From Vombatus ursinus (Eukaryota > Chordata > Mammalia > Diprotodontia > Vombatidae), in assembly GCF_900497805.2 (NCBI RefSeq), contig NW_020947238.1:2313728-2377727 (forward strand): a stretch of 64,000 bases of DNA, in the 5' to 3' direction. The notes under the pieces were generated by a model. It was not told where the DNA came from, made no database searches, and was given only the letters and a program-made list of their open reading frames with translations. Made by a program: the position numbers and the translations under genes. This document shows positions 25,653-36,598 of this stretch, piece by piece (within the stretch, counting starts at the first letter, position 1; each line of letters starts with the position of its first letter).

Positions 25653-27383
25653 GGAATATGAGAGGAGACTTCCAGGAGACCAAATGGTGGAGTAAGCAGT
25701 AAAAAGTGGTAATCTTCCCACATTCACATCCAACCAACCATAAAAGAGCATCCCAAGACAAATTCTGGAAGAGCAAAATCAGCCAAAAGATGGGGTGAAG
25801 CAATCTTTTAGCCCAAGAAACTTGGAAGTTCAGCAGGAAAGGTCCATTTCACTTGGGTAAAAGGGGAGCACATTCCAGGAGAGCAAGCATCCCAGGAAGA
25901 TAGCACCAAGCTCCAACTCGGCAAACCAGTGGAGGATCCTGAGACCCAGTATGGTGTAGAAAGCAATATCTTTACAACACCAGGTAAACATTCAGGGCCT
26001 GCAGCCATTGGCATGTCCCTTCTACCTTAGGAATTTAATTTTAAGGAATCAAATTTAAAGGAAATCAAATTTAAAGGAAAGGAAAAATAAGGAAAAAGAA
26101 AGAAATATGAGCAAAAAAAAATTTGACCATAGAAAATAAATATGGTGAGACAAGGAAGACCAAGACACAAACTCAGAAGAGGACAAAATGTAAAACACCT
26201 ATGGGCAAAACCCCAAAGAAAAATGGAAAGTGGTCTCATGCCCAGAAAAAAAAAAACTCATGGAAGAGCTCAAAAAGGAGCTTAAAAATCAGATGAGGGA
26301 TGGAAAAAATGGGAAAAGAAATGAGAGTGGATCAAGATAATTAAGAAAAAAAAGAGTCAACATCTTGGAAAATTATAAAAAGTAGAGGTGGCCAATTGGA
26401 AAAGGGGATACAATAATTCACTGAAGAAAACAACTCCTTAAAGAGAATAATTGCCCAAATGGAAAAGAAAGCACAAAAGCTAATCTAGCAAAACAATATT
26501 TTAAAAGTTAGAATAGGATAGGGGCAAGATGGTGGAGTAAAAGCAATGAGTTGCTTAAGCTCTCCCCCAAACCTCTCCAAATGCCTGCAAAAAGTGGCTC
26601 TGAACAAAATTCTAAAGCAGCAGAACCCACCAAAAGACAGAGCGAAAAAAAATTCCTAGCCCAAGACAACTTAGATGGTTGATCAGAAAGGTCTATCATG
26701 CCAGGCTAGGAGAGGAATGCAGTTCAGTGTGGTCGAGCAAGTAAAATAGGCCTCAGTGAACCTACAGCAGCCCTCAGAGGACTGAATCACAGGAAACGCT
26801 GGTGGTTTCCAGAATTCTCAACCCACAAACAAAAAAGACAACTCAGAAGATCAATAGGAAAAGTCTGTGACTGCAGTGAGAGAGAAGCTTGGTCCCAGCC
26901 CCAGTGCTGGTGTAGCCCCAGGGCAGTGGCTACTTCCAAAGCTTCTGGCCCTCAGACTGAAGGGGAATCAAGTGGCTGATCAGAGTGGGGTTATAGGGAT
27001 CTCACTGATGGTTCTGAGGAAGGTTTCTTTTCCTTTGCTTGTGATTTGATCAGGGTCACAATTCTGGCTGGTGGCCCTGGGGCCAGGAAGAGTGCTGGCA
27101 TGGTGGAGTTTGTAGTGGTGGTAAAGAGGAAATTCTCCTCACATTTCCAAAACAGAAAAGAGTGCTTATGGTCACTCATAGACCAGAGCAAAGGCCAGGA
27201 AAGGAGTAAACACCTCGTCCTTGATTGTACCACCTTGAAAGAACTGAAAATGTACAGGTCCCTAGAAGTATCTCTGAAAACAGCTGCACAAAACCCCCAA
27301 AGCTTGGGATAGTACGTTCTCCACACTGAAAGCAGACCCCTACCTTAACAAAGAGTTTATAAGTCAAGTAATTGGCTGGGATC

Positions 27384-27989
27384 ATGAGCAAACTGCACAA
27401 GAACATTCAGACCATAGAATCTTTCTTTGATAACAAAGAAGATCAAAACATACAACCAGAAGAAGACAACAAAGTCAAAGCTACTACATCCAAAGCCTCC
27501 AAGGAAAATATGAATTGGTCCCAGGCCATGGAAGCGCCCAAAAAGGATTTTGAGAAGCAGGTAAGACAAGTAGAGGAAATACTGGGAAGTAAAATGAGAG
27601 TGATGCAAGAAAATCATGAAAAACAAGTCAACAGCTTGCTGAAGGAGACCCTAAAAAATACTGAAGAAAATAACACCTTAAAAAAATAGCCTAACCCAAA
27701 TGGCAAACAGGTCCAAAAAGCCAATGAGGAGAAGAATGCTTTAAAAAGCAAAATTGGACAGATGGAAAAGGAAGTCCAAAAGTTTACTGAATAAAATACT
27801 TCCTAAAAATTAGATTGGAGCAATTGGAAGCTAGTGACTTTATGAGAAATCAAGACACTGTAAAACAAATCCAAAAGAATGAAAAAATAGAAAACCATGT
27901 GAAATATCTCATTGGAGAAACAACTGACCTGGAAAATAGATCCAGGAGAGATCATTTAAAAATTAATGTACTATCTGAAAGCCATGAGG

Positions 27990-28020
<31 letters not shown>

Positions 28021-28487
28021 AAACTAGACATCATATTTCAAGTAATTATCAAGGAAAACTACCCTGACATTTTAGAACCAGAGGGCAAAATAAAAATGAA
28101 AAAAATCCACTGATCACCTCCTGAAAGAGATCCCCAAAGAAAAACTCCTAGGAATATTGTAGTCAAATTCCAGAGTTGCCAGGTCAAAGAGAAAATATTG
28201 CAAGCAGTCAGAAAGAAACAATTCAAATATTGTGGAAACAGAATCAGGATAACACAAGATTTAGCAGCTCCTACATTGAGGAACCAGGGAGCTTGGAATA
28301 TAATATTCCAGAGTACAAAGGAGATAGGATTCTAACCAAGAATCACATACCCAGCAAAACTGAGTATAATCCTTCGGGGGGAAAATAGTCATTCAGGGAA
28401 ATAGAGGTCTTTCAAGCATTCTTGTTGAAAAGACCCAAGCTGAGTAGAAAACTTGACTTTCAAATACAAGACTCAAGAGAAATATGA
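27384..28487 (+). pseudogene. L1-type ORF1 of HAL1, disabled
   Basis: Start at 27384: MSKLHKNIQTIESFFDNKED, then a coiled coil (APKKDFEKQVRQVEEILGSK) to about 27685. The frame shifts there. From 27815 another frame reads MEQLEASDFMRNQDTVKQIQ and TDLENRSRRDHLKINVLSES, the entry to the RRM. A GAAAAACAAAAC-type run at about 27987-28022 is an expanded A-rich stretch in the RRM. The C-terminal domain (from about 28176) ends with TGA at 28485-28487. Some stops lie between the parts. Confidence 0.83.
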
Positions 28488-28636
28488 AGAGGTAAACAGG
28501 AAAGAGAAAGTATAAGGGACTTAGTAAGGTTTATTGTTTACATTCCTGCATAGAAAGATGATATTTGCATGACTACATATGTATATTTGGCTTGGTCAGT
28601 ATTAGAGTAGCTGGAGGGAAAATTATATGTATGTAT

Positions 28637-28647
28637 GGATAGATAGA

Positions 28648-28681
<34 letters not shown>

Positions 28682-28683
28682 TA
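28637..28683. repeat. (GATA)n-(GACA)n microsatellite in HAL1
   Basis: Seven to eight GATA units pass into four GACA units, at the recurrent simple-repeat spot behind ORF1. Confidence 0.95.
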
Positions 28684-29539
28684 TAGATAGAGGGCACAGG
28701 GTGAGTTGAAGATGAAGGGGTGATATCTGGAGAATAAAATTAAGGAGTGGGAGAAGATTATACTGGGAGAAGGAGAAAGGGAGAGGTAGATGGGGTAAAT
28801 TACATCACATAAAACAGACAAGAAAAGGCTTTTACAGTGGAGGGGGAATGGGAGAAGGTGAGAGGGAATGAGTGAATTTTAATCTCATCAGATTTGGCTT
28901 AAGGAGAGAATAACATATACACTCAATTGGGTATGGAAAGCTATCTTACCCTACAGTAAAATAAGGGGGGAAGAGGAAAAGAGGGCAGGGGGATGATAGA
29001 AGAGAAGGCTTTTTGGGGGAGAGGGTAATCAGAAGCAAACACTTCTGAGGAGGGACAGCTTCAAAAGAGAGAATAGAATTAACAGGGTGCAGGATAGGAT
29101 GAAGGGAAATATAGTTAGTTTTCCACAGTATGACTACTATGGAAGTGTTTTGCATGACTACACATGTATACCTATATTGAGTTGCTTGCCTTTTTCAATG
29201 AGGGTGAGTGGAGAGGGAGGAAGGGAGAAAATATGGAACCCAAAGTTTTAAAAACAAATGTTAAAAAACTGTTTTCACATGCAACTGGGAAATGAGATAT
29301 ACAGGCAATGAGGTATAGAAATCTATCCTGACCTACAGGAAAATTGAAGGGAAAGGGGATAAGAGAAGGGGGGTGGAGATAGAATGGAGGGTAGATTAGG
29401 GGAAGCACTATTCAGAATGCATGTCATCTTGGCATGGGGGGATGATATGGGGAGAAAATGTGGAACTCAAAATCTTGTTGAAGTGAATGTTGAAAACTAA
29501 AAATAAACTAATTAATTAAAAGAAAAAAAAAGAAAAGAA

Positions 29540-29943
29540 ATAATGAAAGGAATAGTTTCAGAAAACCTGGGAATATTTGTATAAGCTGACACAAAGTGAA
29601 GGAAGCAAACCCAGGAGAACAATTTATATAATCACAAAAATATTGTAAAGAAAACCAGCCTTGAAAAACTTAGGAAGTTTGATCAATACAATGAGCAACA
29701 GCAGTTTCAAAGGACAAATGCTAAAACATTCTCTCCATCTCCAAATAGAGAGATGATAGGTTCAGAGTGTAGATTGAAACATATTTTCTTCTTTTTTTCT
29801 TCCTTTTTTGGACATGGTTAATGAATGAACTTATTTTGAATGAGTATACATATTTGTAATGTTTCTTGTTTTTGTTTTGTTTTTTTTTTTTTACTTCTCA
29901 GTAGGTAGGGAGATAGAGGAACTGAAAAGAAAAGGAAATTTAA
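29540..29943 (+). mobile_element. L1 3' end fragment, plus strand, 5'-truncated
   Basis: The sequence begins in the ORF2 C-terminal/3' UTR boundary (ATAATGAAAGGAATAGTTTC; GTTTCAGAAAACCTGGGAAT), resembling the older L1 subfamily seen at 34270-34460. It ends with a purine-rich stretch before the right target-site duplication. Confidence 0.75.
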
Positions 29944-31114
29944 TTTAAAAAAGTTAGAATTGGGCAAGAAGAAACTAATGACTCTATGTGACATCAAGAA
30001 TCAATCAAATTCAAAAGAATGTTAAAATGGAAGAAAATGTAAAATGGGATAAAAACAATCCACCTGGAAAATAGATCCAAGAGAGACAATATCAAAACCA
30101 TTAGATTACTTAGAAACATAATCCAAAGGAGGACCTTGACAGCATCTTTCAAGAAATTGTCAAGGAAAACTGCCCTGATGTTCTAGAACTAGAGGGCAAA
30201 ATAGGCACTGAATGAATCCACCAATCAACTCAGGAAAGAGATCCTAAAATAAAAACTCCAAGGAATATTATAGCCACATTTCAAAACTATCAGGTCAAGG
30301 GAAAAAAATACTATAAGTGACCAGAAAGAAACAGTAAAAATCAGGATTACATAGGACTTGGTAGGAGCAATATTAAAAGATTGGAGGTCATGGGACATGA
30401 TATTCCAGAAAGCAAAGGAACTAGGACTATAATCAAGAATCACTTACACAGAAAAATTAAGCATAATACGCTGAGGGGGGAAATGGTCTTTCAGAGAAAT
30501 AGAAGGATTACAAGTTTTCATAAAGAGAAGACTAGAACTAAACCAAAAATTTGACCTCTAATATCAAGACAGAAGAGAAGCATAAACAGGTAAAAAGGGA
30601 AAATAAAACATAAGGAATTCAATGTAGTTGAAGTATTTATATCCAGATATGGGAAGATGATACTTGTAATTCTTAAAACTTGTATTACTAATAGTACAGC
30701 TGGAAGGAATCATAGACAGAGGGTATGATTATTCATTTGAGGTAATGACAAAAAAAATAAGGAGGAGAAAGAGGAGTAAAATGGGTGCAGAGGGAAGGGA
30801 GAGGTAGAATGTGGTAAATTATTTCACAAGAAGAGTTGCAAAAGACATATTATATGGGAGAGGAAGATAGGAGAATGGGCAATGAGCAACACTTGAACCT
30901 TACTCTTATCAGTATTGGCTCAAAGAGGGAATCATATAGGCAAGCAGTTGAACAAAGAACTATATCTTACCTGACTGGTGAGTAGAAGGGGAGGAGATTA
31001 AGTAAAGACTGGGTGGGGTCAGTGTTAGACAGAAGCAAAATACTGGTGATAAGGGAAAGGGTGAAAGGAGAGAGAGATCAAACAGGATGAAAAAAAGGTT
31101 GGAGGGAAATATAC

Positions 31115-31622
31115 AGGTAGTAACAATAACTGTGAATGTGAATAGGATGAATTCTTCCATAAAATGGGAGCAGATAGCAGAGTGGATCAAAAACCAGAAT
31201 CTTCCCACATGTTGTTTACAACACACTGGAAGGAGAGAGGCAAACACAAAGTAATGGTAAGATGTTGGAGCAGAATCTATTATGCTTCAGCTGAAGAAAA
31301 AAAATAAGTAGGGTAGCAATCCTGATATCAGACAAAGTACAAACAAAAGTAGATCTAATTAAAAGACATAAGGAAGAAAATATCATCTTGCTAAAAGTAC
31401 CATAGACAATGAAGTAATATCAATAGTAATCATATATGCACCAAGTAGTATAGCACCCAAAGTATTAAATTTAAGTGAGTCACAGGAAGGAATAGACAGA
31501 AAGAGTATACTAGTGAGGAACCTCAAATACCCCCTCCCATGACTTGATAAATCTAACCTAAAAATAAACAAGAAACTAAGGAGGTAAATAAACTATTAGA
31601 AAAGTTAGATATAACAGACCAT
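31115..31622 (+). pseudogene. L1 ORF2 endonuclease domain remnant
   Basis: Reading the frames in order gives TVNVNRMNSSIKWEQIAEWI, KNQNLPTCCLQHT, then DKVDLIKRHKEE-like and EVISIVIIYAPSSIAPKVLN segments. These parallel the human L1 endonuclease (NINGLNSAIKRHRLASWIKS; CCIQETHL; LTILNIYAPNTGAPRFI). The apurinic-type endonuclease nicks target DNA (known). The usual QETH appears as QHT, so the catalytic glutamate is lost here, and frameshifts are present. It is the only clear ORF2 N-terminus in the window. Confidence 0.8.
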
Positions 31623-32948
31623 TGACATGATTTAGTTATAAAGGGTAACACATAAGCAATTTAGAAGAGCAAAAAATAGTCTGCCTGTCAGCTCTGTGGG
31701 AAAGAGAGTAAGTTATGATCGAAGAGATAGAGAGCATTACAAAATGTAACATAGATAATTTTGATAATATTAAATTAAAATGTTTTTGTACAAACAAAAT
31801 CAATGCAACCAAGATTAAAAGAAAAACAGATAACTGGGAAACAATCTTTACAAGAAGTGTCTCTGATAAAGACCTAATTTCTCAAATACACAAAGAACTG
31901 TATCAAATTTGTAAGAATACAAGTCGTTCCCCAACCGATAAATGATCAAAGTATATGAACAGGCAGTTCTCAGATAGAGAAATTAAAACTCTCTATAGGC
32001 ATATGTAGAAGTTCTCTAAATCACTTCTTATAAGAGAAATACAAATTAAAACAACTCTGAGATACCACTTCACACTTATTATATTGGATAATATGACCAA
32101 AAACAAAAGGGAAATGATAAATGTTAGAAAGGATGTGGGAAAATTGGATCCCTAATGCACTGTTGGTGGAATTGTGAAATGACTCACTCATTCTGGAGAA
32201 CAATTTGGAACTCTGTCCAAATGCAGCCAAACTATGCATACCCTTTGATCCACCAATACCACTACAGAGTCTGTATCCCAAAGAGATCATAAAAAGTGGG
32301 AAAGGACCTACCTGTGCAAAAAATATTTATACCAGGTGACAAAATGTTGGAAATTGTAGAGATGCCCATCAATTGGAGAATGGCTGAACAAGCTGTGATA
32401 CGTGAATGCAATAGAACACTATTGTGCAATAAAAAAATGATGAACAGGCTGATTTCAGGGGGAAAAAACCTGGAAAGACTTGCATGAACTACTGCAAAAT
32501 GAAATAAGCAGGACCAGGAAATCATCAGCAACATTGTGTGATGATCAACTATGAATGAGTCAACTCTTTTCAGCAACACAATGATCCAAGAAAAGTACAA
32601 AGGATTCATGAAAGAAAATGCTACCCATATTCAGATAAAGAACTGATGGATTCTAAATGCATATCAAAGCATATTTTTCAATTACTTTATTCTTTCTCCT
32701 GTTTTTTTCTTTTGATCTGTTTCTTCTTCCACAACTGCAACTAATATGGATATATCTTTTATGATAGCATATGTATAAACTGTATCAAACTGCCTATCAT
32801 TTTCAGAAGAGGGAAGGGGAGGAAGAAAAATTTAGAACTCAAAATCTTGTACAAATGAATGGTAAAAATTTTCTTGGCATATAACTAGGGAAAAATAAAA
32901 TATCATTTAAAAATAAAACAAAAAACAAAAAATAATGGAATATGGAAG

Positions 32949-33379
32949 AAACTGTCCAATATTTTGTCTCTTCTGAAACTTTAATAGAAATTTTTGGGGA
33001 AAGAATCTCAAAATAAATTTATTTGTATTCAAATTATGTTTCTGGCAATTGGAACTTGAGTTTGATCTGTTCAGTATTCTACTAGTGATCATTCTTTCCT
33101 CAAATAATCATATATGTTTGCATATATGTTTATGTGTATTTAAATGGTCTATCTCCCAAGCAGCATATGAACACTTTTAGGGCCAGAGTAATTTTTTTAA
33201 CCTTCATTTCATTATTGTATATCTATATTGCTTTACATATTTTGGGGTGTATAGAGTAGCTGGTGAATGTCTGAACTTATTTTCCTAGAGCAGGAAGAAT
33301 AAATTCCCTCTACCAAATATAGATTGTCAGGGCTCTTGAATGTATAACCTTAGCTTCCAAGGACACTGAAAATTTGGGT
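32949..33379. other. No feature seen
   Basis: AT-rich sequence behind the L1. A trace resembling an L2 tail at about 33150-33270 is too weak to call. Confidence 0.4.
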
Positions 33380-33478
33380 GGACTTATCTGGGTCACACAA
33401 ACAATACATAACAGAAAAGAGAGGTGAATCCAGTATCCAATACATTCTTGACAGAGAGGCCAGCTTCTCTCCAGGATT
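33380..33478 (-). mobile_element. MIR-like SINE fragment, minus strand
   Basis: CTTATCTGGGTCACACAAAC and GGCCAGCTTCTCTCC follow the complement of a MIR core and head side. Old and short. Confidence 0.45.
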
Positions 33479-33536
33479 TCAAAGTTTTTTTTTTTTATTT
33501 ACATTTGTTAATCATTGCATAAACACTTATTGGATT

Positions 33537-33636
33537 GAATTTGATAAGCTCCTCATAAGTAAGAATTTTGTCAAGTATATTTGTTGCTCCAGCATCCATC
33601 ACTGTGCTTGGCATTTAGTAGATTTTTAATAAATAT
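33537..33636 (+). mobile_element. L2 LINE 3' end
   Basis: GATAAGCTCCTCATAAGTAA and TGTGCTTGGCATTTAGTAGA, then TTTTTAATAAATATTGAA, follow the L2 3' terminus in order (AAGCTCCTTGAGGGCAG ... GTGCCTGGCACATAGTAGG). Confidence 0.75.
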
Positions 33637-33959
33637 TGAAGGGATAGCCGTTGTTTTTTTTCATATTTTGAAATGTCATTATAAAAGCATGTGACAAAAT
33701 AAATTTTTAAAATTCCAAACACAGCAGATGCAGGAAGTCTTGAGTCATCCAAGAGATGGTAGTTACATCCTCAGGAAATGAAGGAGTGAGGTATAGCTAA
33801 TTAATCAGGGAGATGCATTATGTCTACAGTAGAAGACAACTCACAGAAGAACAGAAGCATTGAGAATTCCATACAAAATTGCTTAAACAGAGTCACTTGT
33901 AAACAGCCCACATCTACTGCAAAGTCAAGCCTTGATTATAAGTAGATAAATACTTACTA
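33637..33959. other. No feature seen
   Basis: AT-rich sequence up to the left arm of the inverted repeat. Confidence 0.5.
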
Positions 33960-34063
33960 TTTATGAGGGTTCAGACTTTCTTATTCAAACTTTGAAAATT
34001 CCCTCAGGACATAACATACATAGTTCGACAAATAGAAGTTTTGAATACACTTTGTTGAACACT
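33960..34063. repeat. Left arm of a 104-bp inverted repeat
   Basis: Its reverse complement matches 34980-35083 with about 6 differences in 104 bases (about 94 %) and no indels. The match stops sharply at both ends. The arms are 916 bp apart. Confidence 0.92.
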
Positions 34064-34194
34064 AAGATAAATCTATAATCCTCTTCTAAGTAAAGTAAAT
34101 AATCTTGCTAAAAAGCACTAATTTACCCAAAGATTTGGAACTGCATCATAGAACTTGGAAAACAACCACACCATAGAAATCCCAAGTTTATTCA

Positions 34195-34648
34195 TCAGCT
34201 GAGGGAATGTCCATCAATTAGGGAATGGCTGAACAAGTTATGCTTTTTGAGTGTAATTGAATATTATTCTACTGTAAGGAATGATGAAGGGGATGGTTTC
34301 AGAGAAACATGAAAATACATCTATGAACTGAGGCAAAGTTTGGCTAAAAATGAGCCAAGCCAGGAAATGATTTCTAAAACAAGAATGATATTATAGAAAC
34401 AAACAACTTTGAAAAAAACTTGTGAACCATGATCAACACTGATTAATCAAAATTTGAGAGGATTCATGATAAAACATGTTATCCACCTCAAGAAAGAGAA
34501 TTGATAGGGTCAGCTAGGTGGTGTAATGGATAGAGCACTGGCTCTGGAGTCAGGAGGACCTGTGTTCAAATCCGGTGTCAGATCAGACACTTGACACTTA
34601 CTAGCTTTGTGACCCTGGGCAAGTCACTTAACTCCATTGCCTAGCAAG

Positions 34649-34710
<62 letters not shown>

Positions 34711-34910
34711 TATGGACTCAGAGTACCAATTGAAGTGTGTGTGTATGAAATGGTCAGTGTTGGGATTTTTTTTTTTTTGCCTAACTGTGCAAGTGTATGA
34801 CACGTTTTGTTTTTCTTGACTTTGCAATAGGACAGGTAAGAAAGAGAAGTAAGAAAGAAAGAATTCAGATGTGAAAATAAGTCAGAATTGAAATAAAAAT
34901 AGTTATTCAT
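34195..34910 (+). mobile_element. Old L1 3' end, plus strand, holding a SINE
   Basis: Starts around ATCAATTAGGGAATGGCTGA (ORF2 C-terminal region) and continues through the 3' UTR to about 34910, interrupted by the SINE at 34508-34648. It is more diverged than the L1 copies at 35.7 or 44.4 kb and lies between the arms of the inverted repeat. Confidence 0.75.
34508..34707 (+). mobile_element. Short CORE-SINE with expanded (GA)n tail, plus strand
   Basis: Head TCAGCTAGGTGGTGTAATGG, core TTTGTGACCCTGGGCAAGTC, end near TTGCCTAGCAAG, then a (GA)n tract to 34707 in place of the A-tail. GAGAATTGAT to the left and GAGAATTTAT to the right of the unit look like the target-site duplication. Confidence 0.9.
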
Positions 34911-34979
34911 TCTAAGAGATCCCCTGTACCCAATCAGTGATCATATAAACTTCCAAGGAATATTTTTAATGAAAAAAAT

Positions 34980-35083
34980 AGCGATCAACAAAGTGTATTC
35001 AAAACTTCTATTTGTAGGACTATGTGTGTTATGTCCTGAGGGAATTTTCAAAGTTTGAATAAGAAAGTCTGAACCTTCATAAA
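34980..35083. repeat. Right arm of a 104-bp inverted repeat
   Basis: Reverse-complement partner of 33960-34063. A run of more than 50 bases is identical across the GTCCTGAGGGAATTTTCAAA region. Confidence 0.92.
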
Positions 35084-35349
35084 GCTTTCATGAGATAGTA
35101 TAGAAAGGAACAAAGTTGGCTGAATATTATGTGTTTCTACTCCATCCTCCATATGATGAAGGGCAGACCTAAGTCTTCCCAAGCCATACATCTTCTTCTT
35201 GTAGGTCTTAGATTTGGATGGGCTTTTCCCTCTAGTGATCTTCTTTATCTGGAGACTGGTGGAGAAAATGGGCTAGGTCTTGATGCCTGACTAAAAAATG
35301 TGAGCCATTCAAATTCATCTTTATTTTCCATAAAGTAGAAGTTGAGCTT

Positions 35350-35495
35350 TTTTTTATTTTGGCTAGGCAATGGGGTTAAATGACTTGCCCAGGATCACGC
35401 AGCTAGTAAGTGTTATGTGCCTGAGGCCATATTTGAACTCAGGTCCTCCTGAATCCAGGGCCAGTGCTTTATCCTCTGCACCAACCAGCTGCCCC
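35350..35495 (-). mobile_element. Short CORE-SINE (WSINE1-like), minus strand
   Basis: T-rich tail, complement of the core (TGACTTGCCCAGGATCACGC) and head (ACCAACCAGCTGCCCC). AGAAGTTGAGCTT at 35337-35349 and AGAAATTGAGCTT at 35496-35508 are a 13-bp target-site duplication with one difference. Confidence 0.93.
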
Positions 35496-35740
35496 AGAAA
35501 TTGAGCTTCTTTAACAACACATATATTCTGTTTACAACCTGGAAAACTTGCTTGTCCCATGACTTTCATTTTTTTTATGACAGCTTTCCTCCCTTCCTCC
35601 CCCCCCCCCCCATATCTTCTCCAGGCAACTGCCAAAATGTCCTTTAGGTTAAAGTGTGTCTAACCAATCTATTCCACTTTTTCTGGTGCCTATGTTTGGA
35701 TGATTGCTCTAAGAATCTAGACTATAGAGACTTCTGGGAG

Positions 35741-35750
35741 CCAAGATGGC
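35741..35750 (+). promoter_or_regulatory. YY1-type motif at L1 5' end
   Basis: CCAAGATGGC about 15 nt from the 5' end of the L1, the same position as in human L1 and in the HAL1 copies here. Confidence 0.55.
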
Positions 35751-36087
35751 TGAGTAAGCAGTAAGTCACTGTAATTCTCCTTATTGACCTCTAAAAAAAA
35801 AACCCAAAAAATAGTGCCCCAGGAAAAATCCTGGATGGGCAGAGCCAGAAGAAAGATGGGGTGAAGCAGTCTTTTAACCCAGGAAACTTGGAGGATGGGG
35901 AAAGAAAGGTTTGTCTCACTCAGGAAAAAGAGGACTACATTCCAGGGCAGGAAGCATTCCATCAAGCCAGAAGCAAGCCTCACCTCAGTAATCCAGTGGG
36001 AGATTCTGAGCCCCCAGGTCATGCATCAGGCAAATACCAACAACCTAACTTCCCTAATTCTCCCCTCTCTCCCAGTGCCCTTGCATG

Positions 36088-36358
36088 GCAAGGGGAACTG
36101 GCAGACTCCAGCTCAAAGAACCACCATGTGTACCTGTGCAATCCTGAGCAGGCAAGCATTCCCCAGTGGCTCAACCTCCTCATGTTTTAGCACAGCCCCA
36201 GGTGGGCAGGCATTTTCTAGTGGCTGGAACTCTCTGTAACTCAGTGCAGACCTGGGTGGATAGACATCCTCCAGCAATGGACCTCCCTGTGCTTCAGCAC
36301 ATCCCCTGGATGGCAGGCATCTTCCATTGACCAGACCACCATGTGCTTCAGTGTAGCC
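36088..36358 (+). repeat. Tandem monomers in the L1 5' UTR (4-5 units of 52-55 bp)
   Basis: Units begin at about 36088 (weak), 36145, 36198, 36253 and 36305, and run to 36358. Each holds a GGCAGGCATTTTC-like block, then a TGGCTGGAACTC-like block, and ends near CTTCAGCACAGCC. Units differ by roughly a quarter of positions. The L1 at 25665 lacks an obvious array. Mouse L1 5' UTRs are built from promoter monomers (known); a promoter role here is inference. Confidence 0.75.
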
Positions 36359-36598
36359 CTGGCAAAATGTAATAAAACCCCACCTGGCCTTAGCACAAAC
36401 CAGACACCACCACTAGGACCCCAAATCAGCACCAGGTGAGCTGCCAGACTACTACAGCTTCCAGCTGCCAGCATCTGAGACCCCAGCACACAAAGTCAGT
36501 GACAAGGCCCCTGGCCTCCAGCACAAGAAGCTTGGGATAGTGCCCTTGTGCACCAGAAGCAGAGCTTACCTTTAAAAACCAGGAAATCAGCAAACAAG

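Larger units (their letters stand above)
26515..29539 (+). mobile_element. HAL1-type element, plus strand, full-length
   Basis: The 5' start is GGGGCAAGATGGTGGAG at 26521. The 5' UTR extends to 27383 and ORF1 spans 27384-28487. The post-ORF1 linker holds a GATA/GACA microsatellite at about 28637-28683. The 3' UTR has two purine-rich modules (about 28930-29050 and 29305-29435) and ends TGTTGAAAACTAAAAATAAA with an A-rich tail. No ORF2 is present. Its own 3' end is intact, although L1 sequence follows directly. Confidence 0.9.
26515..29943 (+). mobile_element. Composite insertion: HAL1 plus L1 3' end, sharing one target-site duplication
   Basis: TTTTAAAAGTTAGAAT at 26499-26514 and TTTAAAAAAGTTAGAAT at 29944-29960 flank a unit made of a HAL1 (26515-29539) directly followed by an L1 3' end (about 29540-29943). 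The site lies within ORF1 of the host L1, which is collinear across it. Confidence 0.75.
26107..30585 (+). pseudogene. L1 ORF1, interrupted by the nested insertion at 26515-29943
   Basis: Two collinear parts. 26107-26514 holds the N-terminus and coiled coil (a decayed HGRAQKGA-like block around 26265, lysine/glutamate-rich after it). 29944-30585 holds the rest, with the RRM (decayed LKIIGLSES-type block about 30090-30200) and C-terminal domain (about 30260-30570), ending GAAGCATAA as in the L1 at 37612. Several stops and frameshifts are present in both parts. Confidence 0.75.
25665..32936 (+). mobile_element. L1 LINE, plus strand, both ends present, split in ORF1 and deleted in ORF2
   Basis: The 5' UTR starts GAGACTTCCAGGAGACCAAA. 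ORF1 runs 26107-26514 and resumes 29944-30585 after a nested insertion. The ORF1-ORF2 spacer is 30586-31110. An ORF2 endonuclease part lies at about 31115-31620, then the sequence jumps to the ORF2 C-terminal part (about 31625-32640). The 3' UTR ends in an A-rich tail. The target-site duplication is GGAATATGAGAG at 25653-25664 and GGAATATGGAAG at 32937-32948. The reverse-transcriptase domain is missing. Confidence 0.9.

Noticed and set aside
28637-28683. Regular short units resembling a repeat array of functional interest
   Set aside because: 4-bp units without spacers: a microsatellite, not a CRISPR or satellite array.
34508-34648. tRNA-like sequence that could be read as a tRNA gene
   Set aside because: It is the tRNA-derived head of a CORE-SINE; no intact cloverleaf or anticodon arm is evident and the SINE core follows.
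35861-36239. Two overlapping frames of 109 and 114 codons
   Set aside because: They lie in the L1 5' UTR and reflect its higher GC and tandem monomers. The other L1 5' UTR does not keep them.
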